A stretch of 64,000 bases of DNA from Blastocystis sp. Blastoise (lineage: Eukaryota > Sar > Bigyra > Opalinata > Blastocystidae). Shown here piece by piece: positions 21,797 to 47,811 of this stretch; the stretch's first letter is position 1; every line of letters starts with the position of its first letter. The position numbers and the translations under genes are program-made. The stretch is taken from assembly GCA_039096225.1 (NCBI GenBank), contig JBBPEB010000017.1:297501-361500 (forward strand). Direction: 5' to 3'. The notes beneath the pieces were generated by a model, which ran no database searches, had not been told where the DNA came from, and worked only from the letters and a program-made list of their open reading frames with translations.

Positions 21797-24700
21797 ATGA
21801 ATAATTTTATGAAAATTTTTATTTTTATAATAAGCGTCATCAGTATATCTGTCATAATTAACTTTTTCTTTTTCAATCATCGCTGTCTTATTTTTTTCTA
21901 TATAGTTGCTGGATCTTGTCCTACTGGTGAATATGAAGTTATTCTTGAACGTCAATATGCTAATGATGATGGTGAAAAGGTAATCATTTCATCAGCTGAA
22001 TCATCGTTCCTAAGAAATAATATTGTTTTCCGTGATGAATCTGTTGCTACTCAAGATTCTAAGGTTGAATATAAAGTTTGTTTAGATGGAAATACTGATT
22101 ATTCTCTCGAATTGTCTTCAAAGTAATTCTTATTGTTGTTTTATTCAATCTATTTTTCTTATAGAGGTTCTATTGCTTGGGTTGAAGGTTCATTTGTTTC
22201 TGTGACTTATAATCAAGTTATCCTCGTTAATTCTCGTTTAAATACTGATGATAATGGAAAGAAAATCATTAAATTTAATCGTATATACATATTTTTATGT
22301 TATATCTAAATATTATTTATAGTATCGTCTCTTCTTGCTTCAAATAATAACTGGAAATATGCTACTTCTGTTGATGCTACTTCTTGGAAGGAAAATAAGA
22401 TAGACGAATTTGGTGAAGAATATAAGAATAAAGAAATAAAGAATGCTGGTTCTAGTGTTTATTTTAGAAAGGATATAACTGTAGATAACTCTTTTGCTGT
22501 TCTTCAAATTGCTGTTCAAAGTCAAAGTGGATTTATTGTTTATGTTAATGGAATTAAAGCGTATACTTATGTATTACCTCAGTATGTTTAATTTATTATA
22601 TATATATATATTATTTATACATATTTTATATCGCTATTTTATATATTTATTTTATTTATATCTATTTTATTTATAGATCTTCAAAAATCAATGAAAATAC
22701 TCCTTCTCAATCTCTTGAAGATATTTCTGCTTATAAACAGTATGTATATCTTATTAACAGTACTCTAAAATATATATAGTATTATCGTTCCTAAAGAATT
22801 ACTTACTTCCTCTGTTTCTCTTACTACATTAAAAATAGCTATTGAATTACATAATACTGCTGATCATCCTGAACTTCTTTCTTCTTTTGATGTTCTCACT
22901 TATATTACGAATTCTAAAGGTATATATATACACAAAAATACATTAACATTATATATATTATAGATTCTATGGATACCCTCTCTATGCTTGCTTCTAGAAG
23001 ATTAGCTGATATTCCTCAATATACTATGAATGCCTTTGAAGAGAATCAATCTATTGATTTCTCTGCTGAATTATCTCTTTCATTATCGAATTGTGTTCTA
23101 TCTACTTTTTTACCTACTGGTTTAACTCTATCTTCTAATTGTATTCTTTCTGGTACTCCTAAACAAGTTAAATCTGCTAAATATACTCTTTCTTATACTG
23201 ATGATGAAGATGGTAGTTCTTCAAATACTTATATATTTAATCTTCAAATATTATGTAATCGTATTAGTTGTTCACATATACGTGTTAATAGAGTGACTAA
23301 AGTTCTTGGTTCCACAGAAGCAGTTATAATTAGATCAGAAGACGGAGATGAAGTATCTACTTTAATTCAAAATGATAATTCAAACAAGAATTATGATTAC
23401 TATGGTCCTGTAGGTAGTTGGTCATTTGAATTAATAAAAGATACTAGTGGTGCTTGGAGTGATGACTCAATTATGACAGTATATGTTATAGATGATATTA
23501 GTAGTACATCTATTGCTGCTACTAAAATGAGAACTATATATAAGTCTCCTGAAATATATTATGTTAATACTAATTATTCTATGTTAATGAAATCTCAATG
23601 GAAATATAATACGTATAATTCTTTACCTACAGCATGGTATGGATCTTCTATTGATGATTCTTCTTGGTCTGCTATTAATGGTGGTACTGCTATTACTTCT
23701 CCTGGTGCTAATCAATATTTTATATTCCGTAAAACTATTAATACTCCTTCTATTGCTAATCAAAAATACTTTATATTAAGTTATAAAACAGTATCAAACT
23801 CAAAGATCTATATAAATAATCATGAACTTGCTGTAAATGGATTTAAAAATGGTTATACAGATTCAACAGATGCTTCTACTATTATAGAACAAACAGCATC
23901 AGGTCCTCTCTCTCTATTTGACAATCAAGAAACTATTACCATTTCTGTGTTACTATATGATAAACAACATACTATTGATATAACTTTTGATGCTTCTCTT
24001 CTTATGGTTGTCGATACTAATCTTCCAGTTTATGGTGATTATACTGTGACAGTTACTAATCAAGCATACGATATTAATCCTGATTATGTTGTAGACTTGA
24101 ATATTAATTCATATACACTTATATCAAGTATATCAAATAGTATAAACCCTGTATTATCAATAAAAACTAAAGATGGATATAAGTATTTCAATAGATATTG
24201 TATAACTTATCCTAGTAGTGATCCTTTGTATGCTCCAACATCATGGACAGTGGAATCTATAGATATAAATGGTGTTCGTCATGAACACTCAGTTGTAGCG
24301 GATGCATTTAATTCTCATAGTTCTACAAGAAGATGTTTCTTCTTATCTGATGTTACTACAGGAATCAATAAATTAGAATTTACATTAACAAATAATATGA
24401 ATAATAAAGCTGAATATTATTATATATCTGAAATTGAATTATTCGTAGATTATATTACTTCTGATACAATACCTTCTTTATCTACTTCTTCTAATCCTTA
24501 TTATGCTTATGATAATACAACTATATCTATATCATTTACTAATTCAGATTATTATCATGATTTTACTATTACTCCTTCTCTTCCTGATGGATTAGTTTTT
24601 GATACTAATTCCGGATCTATAAATGGTATTATTCATGGAGAAAATGGTAATACTGATTATACTATACATGCTACATCTGTAATTGGTACTCCATATGAAT

Positions 24701-27700
24701 ATGCATTAACTATTCATATTCAATCATGCCAATTTCCTAATAATTTTGTTAACATCCAATCAGAATATGAACAACAAGCTATTTACAAGATTGAAATAAT
24801 AAATAGTTTTCTGTATACAACAATTTTAAGTATTTATCATATCTATGAAAAAAGTTCAGAAGACTATAATATGTGTTTATCTCCATTTAAATATTACTTA
24901 CGTATGTCAACACTATCTGGACAATCTAATTCAGTATCTCATGTGTATGTCAATAATGTTTATTATAGTGAATTTAATCAGAATAAGGCTGTATTTTTAA
25001 TTTTTATGCAATACGCTGATTCATCCAAGATGCCTCTTGTTTATTCTTATGATAATATAACTCCTCCTAAGCATTGGAATACATTATTATTTAATGATAA
25101 TCTATGGTCTACTGTTCCTTCTACTTCTTCTCTTCCTGATGTTCCTAGTGATAGTATTACTCAATATTATAGAATACATTATCCTATCGAAAAACTAATA
25201 GATAAAAGTTTAAAATTAGATATAACTGTATCTACCTATGCTGGTATAATTATATATATGAATGGTTATGAAGTAAGAAGAGTAAATATGGATAATGGTG
25301 ATAATGTCGAATATAATACATTAGCTACCTCTGAATATAGTGAATATAAATCATTTAAATCTGTTATCAGTACTGCTATTGATCCAAGAATACGTCTTAT
25401 GGGTGATAATATTATTGCTATTGAAATACACAAATATAATAACATTATTCAACCAAAGAATGGACTTTCTATAACAGTGGAATCTACTAGTCTAAGTGAT
25501 TCACCAATAAAAGGTTCATGGTCTGTTAATGGTGAAACAGATCCTGATTATCCGTTAAGTAATATAGAAGATTATAGTTCAACTTCATATACAGAAGTAC
25601 TTAATAAATGTTCAAATACTATATTCACATATACATATAATGATGAAGTATGTATAGAAACAGACAAGATCTATATATATTATAAGCATGATATGAGTGT
25701 ATCCTATAGTCCTGTCACTGGTGTAATAGAAGGAACTAATAATAATGGTTCACAATGGAATGAACTTTCTACAGTGGATGAAATCAGTATGAATCGACAA
25801 TATTTTAGTAGTTTTTATTTAAATGAATGTTATAATTCATATCGTTTGAGAATTACAAAATGTGGAACAGATCCAGATATATCTGAAAGTGAAAATGAAA
25901 GTATGACTATTGTAAATGATCTAATATTTTCTGTTTCTGGAACTTTTTGTGAAGATAATGAATGGTCTGGAGCTAGAGCGAATCAATATTCTTATAAGAT
26001 TTGTCCTAAAGGATATACCAGTGATGCTAAACGTGTATGTACAAGTGGTACATTACAAACAATTGAAGGTGATGAAACATGTATAAAGAAGAATCCATCT
26101 GAATTATTTATTGAACAAACAAATATTATTATTAAAAAGAATGATTTCTATGAACAATATTATACAATAGATAGTGTTGATACTGTTATAACAAGTTCTC
26201 CTACTCTTCCTGAAGGTATTATGATAGATTCTGCAACTCAAAGAATTTATGGTACTCCTACTATTCCATCTCCTCCTACTACTTATACTCTCTCTTATAC
26301 AAATAGTGAAGGTGCTACTGTAGACTTATCTCAAATTTCTATAACAGTTACACGTTCATCATGTTTACCTGATAATAATTGGCTAGAAACTAATCTTGAA
26401 ACTACTGTTTCTCTTCCTTGTCCTACTGGATATACTGGTAATCAACATAGATTTTGTAATATTTTGGCTGAATGGGAAGAACCTGATTTGAGTGAATGTA
26501 TATTTAGTTCTACTCCTTGTACTGGTACTACTTATTATAATGGTAATGAATGTGTAGAATGTGAAAATGGTATTACTAGCTCTCTTAATGGAAATAATTA
26601 TATATGTACTCCTTGTGAAGAAGGTGCATATGTATATAAGAATAAATGTTTTAATCATTTATATTGTGAAGCTGATGGAAATTGGCCTCAAACGAATCCT
26701 GAAACTACTGCTAAGAAATCATGTCCATTCTTATATAAAGGAGATATTACTAGATATTGTAATGATAATATGTTATGGGAAGAAGAAGATAATAGTAATT
26801 GTATAGAACTTGCTCCTTGTACTGGCACTACTTATCTTAGTGGTACTGAATGCGTAGAATGTAATGGTATTGTTACAGTTGAAAATGGTAAAAATATTGC
26901 ATGTACTCCTTGTGGAGATGATGAATACTTCTATAATGGCAAATGTTTATCCAGTAATATTGTTTGTTCTGCTAAGAGTAATGGATTCGTAACATTCCCA
27001 GAAACAAAAGTAGGTAGAAAAGCAGCTATAAAGTGTTCAAATGATGATCAATTTGGTTATTATTATGTTTTATGTGATTATATATCTGGAGTACCTACTT
27101 GGTCAAATGAAGTTAATAAAGAAAATTGCTGTATATAATTTTTTTATTTAATGTATAATTTTTTTTATTTAATATATATATATTTTTATTTATTATATAA
27201 TTTTTTTTATTTATTATATAAAGTTTTTATTTATTATATAAAGTTTTTATTTATTATATAAAGTTTTTATTTATTATATAAAGTTTTTATTTATTATATA
27301 AAGTTTTTATTTATTATATAAAGTTTTTATTTATTATATAAAGTTTTTATTTATTATATAAAGTTTTTATTTATTATATAAAGTTTTTATTTATTATATA
27401 AAGTTTTTATTTATTATATAAAGTTTTTATTTATTATATAAAGTTTTTATTTATTATATAAAGTTTTTATTTATTATATAAAGTTTTTATTTATTATATA
27501 AATTTTTCTCTATTGATATATAAAGTTTAATTATATATATAATATTCTATAGATCCTAGACCTTCTACTGAATCTGGAAAAGGATTACAACTTGTTGATT
27601 ATACATTTGATTTAAATACTTGTCCTGGCGATATCTCAGATTTACTTATTCCTTATGCAAGAACATTTATTCAAACCTATCCTTTTGAATTAACAGATCT

Positions 27701-28414
27701 AAAAATTGCTGCTAATTATGATTTAGATGTATATATATATATTATATAATAATAATTATTACTATATTTATAACTATTATTTAGACATGTAACACTCTCC
27801 CTCTTCAAGTATATTATGGTACAAATATAGAGATATATGATTATGCTACTTATAAACAAAAATTATTTATTAAACACGTAGCTGCTTCAACATCAAACAT
27901 TCAAGAATCTTCTTCTTCACTTGATAATAAGAAATGCTATTTATATGATTCTGAAAGTGGTTGTCAACATCTTCAAGAAGGTTATCAAATCATTCCTGCT
28001 AATAGTTATCATTCTGATACATATTTCTGTAAACAATATCAATTAAAATATATTTCAATGCCTGTAAGATCTTTTGATATTTCGAATACTAATATATATA
28101 TTCTTGGAATAACAATTGATAAAATGGAAAATTCTTGGGTTGATCCTGAAAATATTGCTGCTGTTTATAAATCTATTATTGCTTCTATTGATCTTCCTCT
28201 AAAACAATTACAATTAATTGATACAACTTCAAACACATTAAGTAAATTACTTAGTTTCTCATTCTATATTGCTTTCCCTGAACAAATTGAGATTAATTCT
28301 GATACTTTAGATACTCATATTAATATTTCATTATTAAAGGAGCAAATCAAGACTATTCTTACATTTGAAAATTCGGAAATTTTATCTCAATTACATCATT
28401 TCAAAAGTATATAA
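21797..28414 (+). CDS. Giant secreted multidomain surface-type protein 1
   Basis: Nine exons (21,797-21,842; 21,906-22,122; 22,165-22,280; 22,323-22,581; 22,677-22,739; 22,780-22,919; 22,964-27,130; 27,553-27,728; 27,785-28,414) sum to exactly 1,938 codons. The signal peptide MNNFMKIFIFIISVI is split by the first intron. Modules seen in order: an N-terminal Cys-containing domain; galactose-binding-like jelly rolls with a YVNG or YINN turn; He_PIG/cadherin-like Ig folds (for example LPTGLTLSS then LSGTP, and LPEGIMIDS then IYGTP); a discoidin-like segment; and Cys-rich sushi or hormone-receptor-like repeats (DGNWPQTNPETTAKKSC with RYC and W). No C-terminal membrane helix is visible, so it is probably secreted or held by partners. 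It is a paralogue of the gene at 51.7 kb. The function is not known; adhesion is an inference. Confidence 0.85.
27221..27500. repeat. 20-bp minisatellite, 14 exact copies, in an intron
   Basis: The unit AAGTTTTTATTTATTATATA repeats 14 times without a change, preceded by divergent copies from about 27,181. It lies within the intron 27,131-27,552 of surface gene 1. Confidence 0.95.
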
Positions 28415-30496
28415 TGAATAACTGATCCCTCTATTATTATTAGATATATATTATACTTATTTAATAATAATATATAACTATTTATTTTTATATATATTTG
28501 ATAATATACTTTTTTTGTATTATATATTTATTTTATAAATCTATATTTTTTCTTAATTGCTTATATACTATTATTATTATTAATATTTTTTTTCACTCTA
28601 TTATATTATTTTTATTTTTATTGATATACTTTTTATTATAAAATAACTATGTTACTATAATGGTTATAAATAATAATTATATTATAATTTAATCTGTTTT
28701 TAAATATTATTGCGAACTGTTTATAACAATTTCTTTATATATATAATTATTGACTATATATAGCAATATATATTATTATGTTTTTTTCTCATGTATTTAT
28801 TTTTTATTTCATATTTTTTGTATACTCTTATTCTTATTCTTCTTATTATTATTATTTACATGAATATACATAATACTATTTATTTTTTTTGCTACTATTA
28901 TTATTCTTAAATACCTATATCTCATTCATGATATATATGATATTTATATAATTGATACATATAATGATTATCAAGTACCGAAATCATTCTTTCTTGATAT
29001 TTTTCTATTCCTATTACTATTAATATTAAATTATTCAAAGTGTTTGTTTTGTTAGTTATTATTCATTAACGAGAATTATTGTAATGATGAAATTTAACAA
29101 TAGATTTCGTTTATGTAAGGAACAAATATTGCATTCGTTATATATATAATTGTTATACTATAAAACTTTCTTTATTTTAAATAATAATGAAATTGATTCT
29201 TTATAATATAACTTTGTTAAAAGAAATAAAATTTTAGATACATATCATCTATTCACAAAATATTCTTGAGAATTGAAATAAAATGATTTTATTGTTAGTG
29301 AATGAAAGAATAAATACTAGATATATAAACTATACTTTTTAAAGTATATAACATTTTCTTTTATAATTAATATGTGATATTTATGAATATTAAGGATATC
29401 AAAAAATCATGTAATAAATAAAAAACTATTTCACTTTATATATCAGAAAATTTATTATAAAAATATTATACTATAATTATAAATGAAATTATATATAAGT
29501 TTATGTATTTAGACAAAATATTAATACATAAATAATATGTGGAATAGAACAATATAATACATGAAATTTAAACTTATATATATCGAAGAATATTGGTCAT
29601 ACTTTTTCTGTTACTATTCTATATAAAACATTAATGACTCATATAATGTACTTTTCAAAATCGCAGTCGCTTTTCTTTTTTACGTGAATCATCACTATTA
29701 TAATCTCTAAACTTTTTGAAATACATAATTGACGCAATTAATATATTTATCATATCAAGTTTCATTAATATTATTTATTTAATATTATAAATAAATTACA
29801 ATTTACTTAGAACCTGCTAATACTAATAAATTCAGTAATATTGAAGAAAATGAAGATCATTCAACTACTAGATACTCATAAAGTGTTTTGTCACAGTACT
29901 CATTGTACAGAAAACAGTAAGAAGATGCCTAATATTTTCAAAACATAAAAGAGTCCTCTTGACATAGTAAATTCTCGAATCATCGAAATATATGAGTTTT
30001 CATTTATTTATACCAGTGGTATTGATATAGAAAGATCAATGAATCATATATTCACAATAAAAACTCAGCCTTGATGCTTTTTGCACGATAGTATTCTTAA
30101 TTTACTTATGATATATACGTTTTTAATATCATATGCATGTAATATATTACGATTAACTTAATTTTATGCATTTAAAAAGAAATTATTTTCTTAAACTCAT
30201 TGTTTCTTCTCTCTACTTTTATCAAAAAGAAGATTTTATAACTATAAACAATGAAACGATATATTTATAAATGATTTAATTCTTCATCTTATCTAAAGTC
30301 TTCATAATTATAACAACTAATGAAGAGACTGAATATGTAAAGAAACAGGAAACTACTCTGTTTTTTAAGAATTTTTAAGTTATATTTATGGGAAAATCAG
30401 ATAAAACAGCGGAAAAAAGAAAATACTTTTTTAAAAGAAAAGTTTGGTCCTTTCTTATTTCTCAGTATTATTCGTAGTGAATAAAAAGCTGTTACG
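28415..30496. other. Two-kilobase AT-rich spacer, no gene seen
   Basis: There are many short A/T homopolymers and TTATTA runs, without open frames carrying splice signals. No tRNA-like arms or tandem arrays were found. It holds the 3' region of surface gene 1 and the promoter side of COG2. Confidence 0.6.
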
Positions 30497-34025
<3,529 letters not shown>

Positions 34026-34519
34026 TATTTTTATAGTATTTAATTATTTGAAAAATATTATTTCTTTTAATTAAATTATATATTTGTGATTCCAATTTTG
34101 ATTTTTGCTCCTTGTTTCATATATAATTATATTATGACAACTTCTTATTATTCTTATTCTATGTGTTTTCTTTTCATTTCATTGTAATTTCTTTTTTTTT
34201 GCTTAAAGATTTATTTATTAATATTTCTGTTTAATATACTAATTGATTTGTTAAGATTTCTATTTTAATTCTATGATCCACTATTGTTTTTGACTGATTG
34301 TATTACATATTTTTATTGACAATTGTTCATTGTATTCTTTATTTTAAAATTCAGAAGCATCATGTAGCATATTCGATAATAAGAACTTATTTTTAAATTA
34401 AAACAAAACAGCAATCAAATTTTAATCCTAAAAGCGAAGAGATGTCTATTTGGAACAGAAATCGCTGAATATATTTCCAGCAAAATTTCAACAGTTTTTA
34501 TTTTATTTTGTCATTAATT
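34026..34519. other. T-rich spacer between COG2 and rhomboid gene
   Basis: It contains T-rich sequence typical of 3' ends, followed by the promoter side of the rhomboid gene. No features were recognised. Confidence 0.6.
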
Positions 34520-36216
34520 ATGGGTAGGTTTCAAGAGTTAATACATTCATATCCACCAACAACATTATCATTCACTGTTCTATGTATTGGACTATATATC
34601 CTTTCATTTTTTATTCCTTTACAAAATTATATGGTTTTTTGCCCTTTTATGTTCTGGAATGGATATCATATATACACACTTTTCACATTCCCATATATAC
34701 ACTTGGATATGATGCACATTCTATTCAATATGATGACGCTTAGGTCTATAGGTGTTTATTTGGAATCTATGTTTGGAAGCATTCTTTTTGGTTATCTAAT
34801 GGTTCTTTTTGGAATTTTAGGATCTATTATTTATGCTATTGTTGGCTATTTTGCAAATATGTATATAATACAAAAGAATTATTTCAACTATTATTTCTAG
34901 TTCTTGTGTTGGCGGTTTTTCTGGAGTTCTTTTTTCACTAGTTACTATTGACTGTTTTTTATCTCAAGAAGAACAACGATCGTATAGCTTTTTGTATATT
35001 TGTTATATATATATAGTTTATATGGATTATGGAATGTGTCAACTCAGTGGTATCCTGTTTATCTTCTTATTATTATTCAAGTATATATTATTAATTGTTT
35101 TATTTATTTTTATATTTCTACTTGTCAATAATAATAATAAATTAATAACAAAAATAAAATATAAAAAATAATAATAAAAGTAATAATAATATACTTATAG
35201 ATCTTATGTCCTAATGTAAGTTTCATTGGTCATTTATCAGGTTTAATTGTTGGATTCTTGTATTCTATTGGCTTATTTGATTCACTTGTACCAATGAAAT
35301 TACTTAAACGTATTGAAAACAGTAAAATAGGAGATATAATGAAACATAATCATCATTTTGTATATAGTTTTTTAGAAATATATTATTATGTTATTATATA
35401 TTTATATATTTATTTAATTAATATAAAATAATAATACTATACTAAACTCTTATTATTCAATTAATTCTATACTATATATATATAATAATAATAATACTTA
35501 TTATTATCCTTTTTAGACCCCTATGCCTGCGTATCTTCCTTATATAAATAATGCTCCTTCTGTTTCTCTTAAATGTAAGGCAATCAGCTCTCTCTTGAAA
35601 AGAATGGCCTATACAGCGTTCTGTACTGCTAAAACCGTGGGAATATTCATGTATAATTATATATATCCTGAAGTTGAAAATAATGAGAATCACACAACTG
35701 GATCCAATACTTTAGTATATATGTATTATTATATCTATTCTATATATTACTATATATATATTGTTATGTCTATTCTATATATTACTATATATATATATTG
35801 CTATATCTATTTTATATATTACTATATATATATATATAGGTAGAAACAACATATAATATTGATGGAGATCGATTAGAATCGTATATATATATATAATCTT
35901 AATTCATGTATTATTCTCTTTCTAATATACTTTCTCACTCTCTTGTTATAATCCTTCTCTAACTACTTATTTATAATTTCTTCTAATCCCCCTCTAAATA
36001 CATATCTATAATCCCCCTCTAAATACATATCTATAATTCCCCTTTAATCAATCTTTAATCCCCTTCTAATTATGTAGAACGGAAAGTCAAACAGTACGTC
36101 CTTCTATTGAAGAAGTTCGAAAGCTTCGAATAGAACGCCTTAGGAAATCTGAACAAATATCGAAAGATAAAGAGCAGAAGGATATAACTACAGATATTGA
36201 ACAAGGATTACTATAA
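34520..36216 (+). CDS. Rhomboid-family intramembrane serine protease
   Basis: Rhomboids cleave substrates inside membranes using a Ser-His dyad. The first exon encodes hydrophobic helices, with YTLFTFPYIHLDMMHILFNM as the family's 'TYPFxHxxxxHLLFNM' motif. The second exon supplies GGFSGVLFS, containing the catalytic Gx-Ser-Gly. A later exon supplies FIGHLSGLIVGFLYS, containing the catalytic His. So it appears active. The cytosolic tail ends in SIEEVRKLRIERLRKSE, resembling the arginine-rich p97/VCP-binding helix of RHBDL4 (RHBDD1), and then an acidic end. About six introns, mostly TA-rich, join in phase. The ATG at 34,520 is the first in frame; stop is TAA at 36,214. Placement with ER rhomboids is an inference. 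Confidence 0.9.
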
Positions 36217-36931
36217 TTATATATATATTCATTCATTTTATTTATTCTCCTATTTATATACTTATCAGAAACTATATATTACCTAAATTCATCCATTCAA
36301 AATATAGATATATATATTATTCTATTATTAATATTCTTATAAAAATACATATAAATCTTATTCTCTAGTAAAACATTTTTGTTTATTATATATATATATA
36401 TATATTATATTTGCTGTTATTTTTATTTTTATTTTATTCGAAATATCTTTATAAATATGTGTTACTTATATAAAAATATTTATATTCTTCTTATAAACAC
36501 CTTTTACATGTAGTTTTATCGCTGTTTAAACAAGTTGTATTTTTTACAATAATATATGTTTTGTTTTCATAAAAATAATAATTTGTTTTTATACAATAAT
36601 CAACAAGACTGTTATAATTCTGAACTATTTAAAGCTTGAACCATTTTTTATTAGTTATTTTAACGTTTTTTCTTTCGATTTATCATAAAAGATACAATAA
36701 CTCATAGTGAATGCAAAACAATGATATGAATAACAATAGGTATTCATATAAAATAGAGACAGAAAGTATAGTATTGCACAAATAAAAAATATAAACAAAA
36801 AAATAGAAAATCAAAAAGTGAATTATATAGTTTATGATAACATAATATAATATTGTTTAGAATGATTTGAGAAAGGTCATAACTATTAAAAAAGAAAGAA
36901 GAATAATATATATATGTATAATAAATAATAT
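36217..36931. other. Convergent 3' spacer
   Basis: The rhomboid gene (plus) and NSE1 (minus) converge here. AT-rich, with a few TA runs; no gene seen. Confidence 0.6.
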
Positions 36932-37376
36932 TTATTCCTGTTCTTCAGTTATAGTACGTTTTGTTGTTCGTGTCATTGTCCACGTGCCACCACACTTAGG
37001 GCACGTGCTTATGTTTCTCTTTTGATAATTTGTAGCACACCTCGTGTGTAAACGCGCGCCACATTCGTCATGAGGACATAATACACCCTATAGTATAATA
37101 TGTATAGTAAGTATAATAATAAAAATGATATATGTTATAATAATAAACAAAATAAACACTAACATAATAATAATAATAAACAAAATAAACATAATAAAAA
37201 CATAAGCATAATAATAAACAATAAACACTAACAAAAACATAAATATATACAGTAAGAACGCTATCATGGCATAATTGACATTCTTGTACTTCTAATTGGT
37301 CTAACCATTGGTGTAATTCGAGGAATGCACGTGCTCCAAGATCAACATAATCATAGGATGTCTTTAAATAATAAAC

Positions 37377-37426
<50 letters not shown>

Positions 37427-37448
37427 GATAATAATAATTATAATAAAG

Positions 37449-37479
<31 letters not shown>

Positions 37480-38169
37480 CAATAATAATAATAACAATAA
37501 TAATATTATAATATATACTTGAACCCAGTTTCCAGAAATTAATTCTTTTAATATAGATATTATTTTCTAGATATATATATATAATATAGCTAAATTACAA
37601 TACATATATATATAAGAATATATACTGGTCTTTCTATAGTACATTGTGTCTCTAATTGGTCTACTATCTCATCCTGAGTATATAACTCACTTCTATATAT
37701 ATATAGTAAATAATCTTTAATAATAATAATAATACTTACGAATCTCTTAGAGTGATAATTAGAGCTTTTAAAACAATTACTGTTCTATAAATAGAATCAA
37801 ATAACAATAGACTTAAAATATATAAATTTACTCTTTATCAAAAGGAGTTGTAAGCTTTGAGATAGCGTCATTAGTCTACACATCAAGAAATAGTTATCAT
37901 ATAAAATAAGAATATACTTTATTATGAAAAGCATAGTAGATCTCTCGATCACCTCGAAATTCACCTATCTGAAATCCATAGGGTCTCATAGCAGAATTAA
38001 CAGTTTCTATAACTTGTTCTACAGGATCAGTTCGATGATACTGTTTACATAATAGAGGATACATATTCGTCATCAAATCACGTTCACTATATGTATTTTT
38101 CGCAATGAAATATTGAATAAAAGCTCGATGAAAGTCGGTATATGTGTCATTTGCAGTATCTTCACTCAT
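36932..38169 (-). CDS. NSE1: SMC5/6 complex subunit NSE1 (RING-type)
   Basis: NSE1 forms a subcomplex with NSE3 and NSE4 that activates the SMC5/6 genome-maintenance complex; its variant RING stimulates ubiquitin ligase activity. The N-terminus has HRAFIQYFIAKNTYSE and SAMRPYGFQIGEFRGDREIY, the family's winged-helix start. Middle exons give TVIVLKALIITLRDS and YTQDEIVDQLE. The C-terminal zinc-binding domain is ECQLCHDSVL, LCPHDECGARLHTRC and ISTCPKCGGTW. Six exons join in phase with GTATAT or GTAAAT donors, from the ATG at 38,169 to TAA at 36,932. Four CACGTG words were looked for and three are clear in the RING exons. Divergent from NADK. Confidence 0.92.
37375..37503. repeat. (AAT)n tract in an NSE1 intron
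   Basis: AAT units with AAAGAT, TTAT and AAC interruptions fill the intron between the NSE1 exon ending WVQ and the exon encoding YDYVDLGARAFLEL. Confidence 0.85.
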
Positions 38170-38338
38170 GATAAATGCTTAAATAAAGTATATGAATCCT
38201 CTTTTATTGAAAAATGATCTTTTTGAATGTTTTTATTTATTTATGGGAAAATATTATTTTTGTGAGCAAACTTTTTCGTAAAAACCTAACATAATTGATT
38301 GAAGACCTTTCTTAATTCATGAAGTGAAAAAAAAGAAT

Positions 38339-41237
<2,899 letters not shown>

Positions 41238-41958
41238 GAATATTCATGGGAATCAGGACTTGCTTTATCATTCGTTTCTATCGTTATTCTCTATTTATTA
41301 TTGTTTTCATTGTGTTTATTCTCTTCTTCTTTTCTTTTTCATTATTCTTTTGAACTAGTAACTATTTTTATAAGTTACCTATACTATTATTTATTACTTT
41401 TCTTCTTTTTTAAAGCTATTTACTGAATATGCGTTCAGTGTCTTTTGATGTGAGTTGATTTGTTTTGTTTTATTACTAATACGCGAAAAACATTATATTT
41501 TATGCATTTAATTATAGTGTGCGATAATGTACTTATTCTTGGTAATAAAAACATCTTAGTTTTTGAGATATTTATGATAAACGGCTACAATTGTATTAAA
41601 TAATTCATTTACAGGATTTTTTATATATTTAATATAGCATAATACTTTCATTTATCCAATTTACGATCAACTTATTGATAAACTTTTCTAAAGTCATAAA
41701 ATTTTCATTTTATAGATATATTTATATATTCCCAATATTTCTCTAAACACCAAATAAATAAAATTAAGATATATAAATGCATATCAATAATGAATACAAA
41801 GAATAAAGTGTTTGGAGCTGTTTTTCATGTATTCATAAGAAATCTGTATTCTCGACCGACCATAATAAATAGAATCGCGGTTATTTCTTTTTGTGGGTTG
41901 TTGGTTTGTTATTCATAACTTTTCGCTTCAATTCAATTTTACTCGTATTTAATAAACA
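41238..41958. other. Spacer between NADK and SPB1
   Basis: A T-rich 3' region passes into an AT-rich upstream region. GAATCGCGGTTATTTC at 41,873-41,888, about 75 bp before the SPB1 start, is a rare non-exonic near-copy of the exonic CCGCGG-class motif. Confidence 0.5.
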
Positions 41959-46814
<4,856 letters not shown>

Positions 46815-47467
46815 TTCATATATATATAAATATGTTTATATATATATATTAATTCTTTATATAATGATCATTGTTTTCTTTTGTTTGTATTTCATTTCAT
46901 TTTATTGTTTTGTTTTTCTTTGTTTATATAAATATATGATGTTTAATTTGTTGTTTCGTTAAAAATTTTATTTTGTATATTTACAGTTTGCTATTTGTGA
47001 ATAGAAAAGACATTGATTAACGATAATCATAGTTTTTAAATAAAAGTATTCATATTCTAAATTTAAATATCATTTTATTGACATATCTCTTTTGATTCTT
47101 ATTATGTTATGTCCATATGAAAAGAGAGACAATGTAGTTTTTAGAAAACTAAACTGTATATATATCAAAGAATATAACATGCCAAGAGAAAAAGAAATTA
47201 GAAAAGATGACATAAATAATTAACATTATAACTAAATAAAAAGACAGTTTACTATGGAATACAATATGAGTAATAGTATATACAAGATAACTAATATGAA
47301 TATATTGTGATATATAACCAATATATATATATGAATAAGAAAAATCTCAAAAAAAAAAGAAAAACAGGAAAGTGTTTATATATATATATAAATGAATAAT
47401 CAGTTAATAGGATAATAGAATAATAAGATAATAGAATATTTATATATATATATGAATGTATATAATA
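46815..47467. other. Convergent 3' spacer SPB1/BTB-Tubby
   Basis: The SPB1 and BTB-Tubby transcripts converge here. AT-rich with short TA runs; no gene recognised. Confidence 0.6.
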
Positions 47468-47742
47468 TTAAGCTACCAGTAGTTTTTTGAAAAAAGCAGT
47501 AATAGCGATAGCGAGAGCCTGGCAGGAGGATAAAGGCGTAGCATAATCAAGGGAATATCGACGTGAGGAAATCTTTCCAAGAAGAAGTAATACTTGAGGA
47601 TCTTGTTCCTCATTATCTTCTTGTGCTATTAACTGAAAGTTTTTTTTGGATGCCGCACGTGATCTTTGGTTGAATTTCAATCTGTAAATATATATATAAA
47701 TAGTTGATACTAGCATAAATATACTAATAAAATAAATAATAG

Positions 47743-47811
<69 letters not shown>

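Noticed and set aside
26383-26658. Antisense frames inside the giant surface genes, rich in Ser, Thr and Ile
   Set aside because: These are shadows of the coding strand with no start context, splice sites or recognisable domains.
27181-27500. CRISPR-like array
   Set aside because: The 20-bp units are head-to-tail with no spacers, inside a eukaryotic intron; it is a minisatellite.
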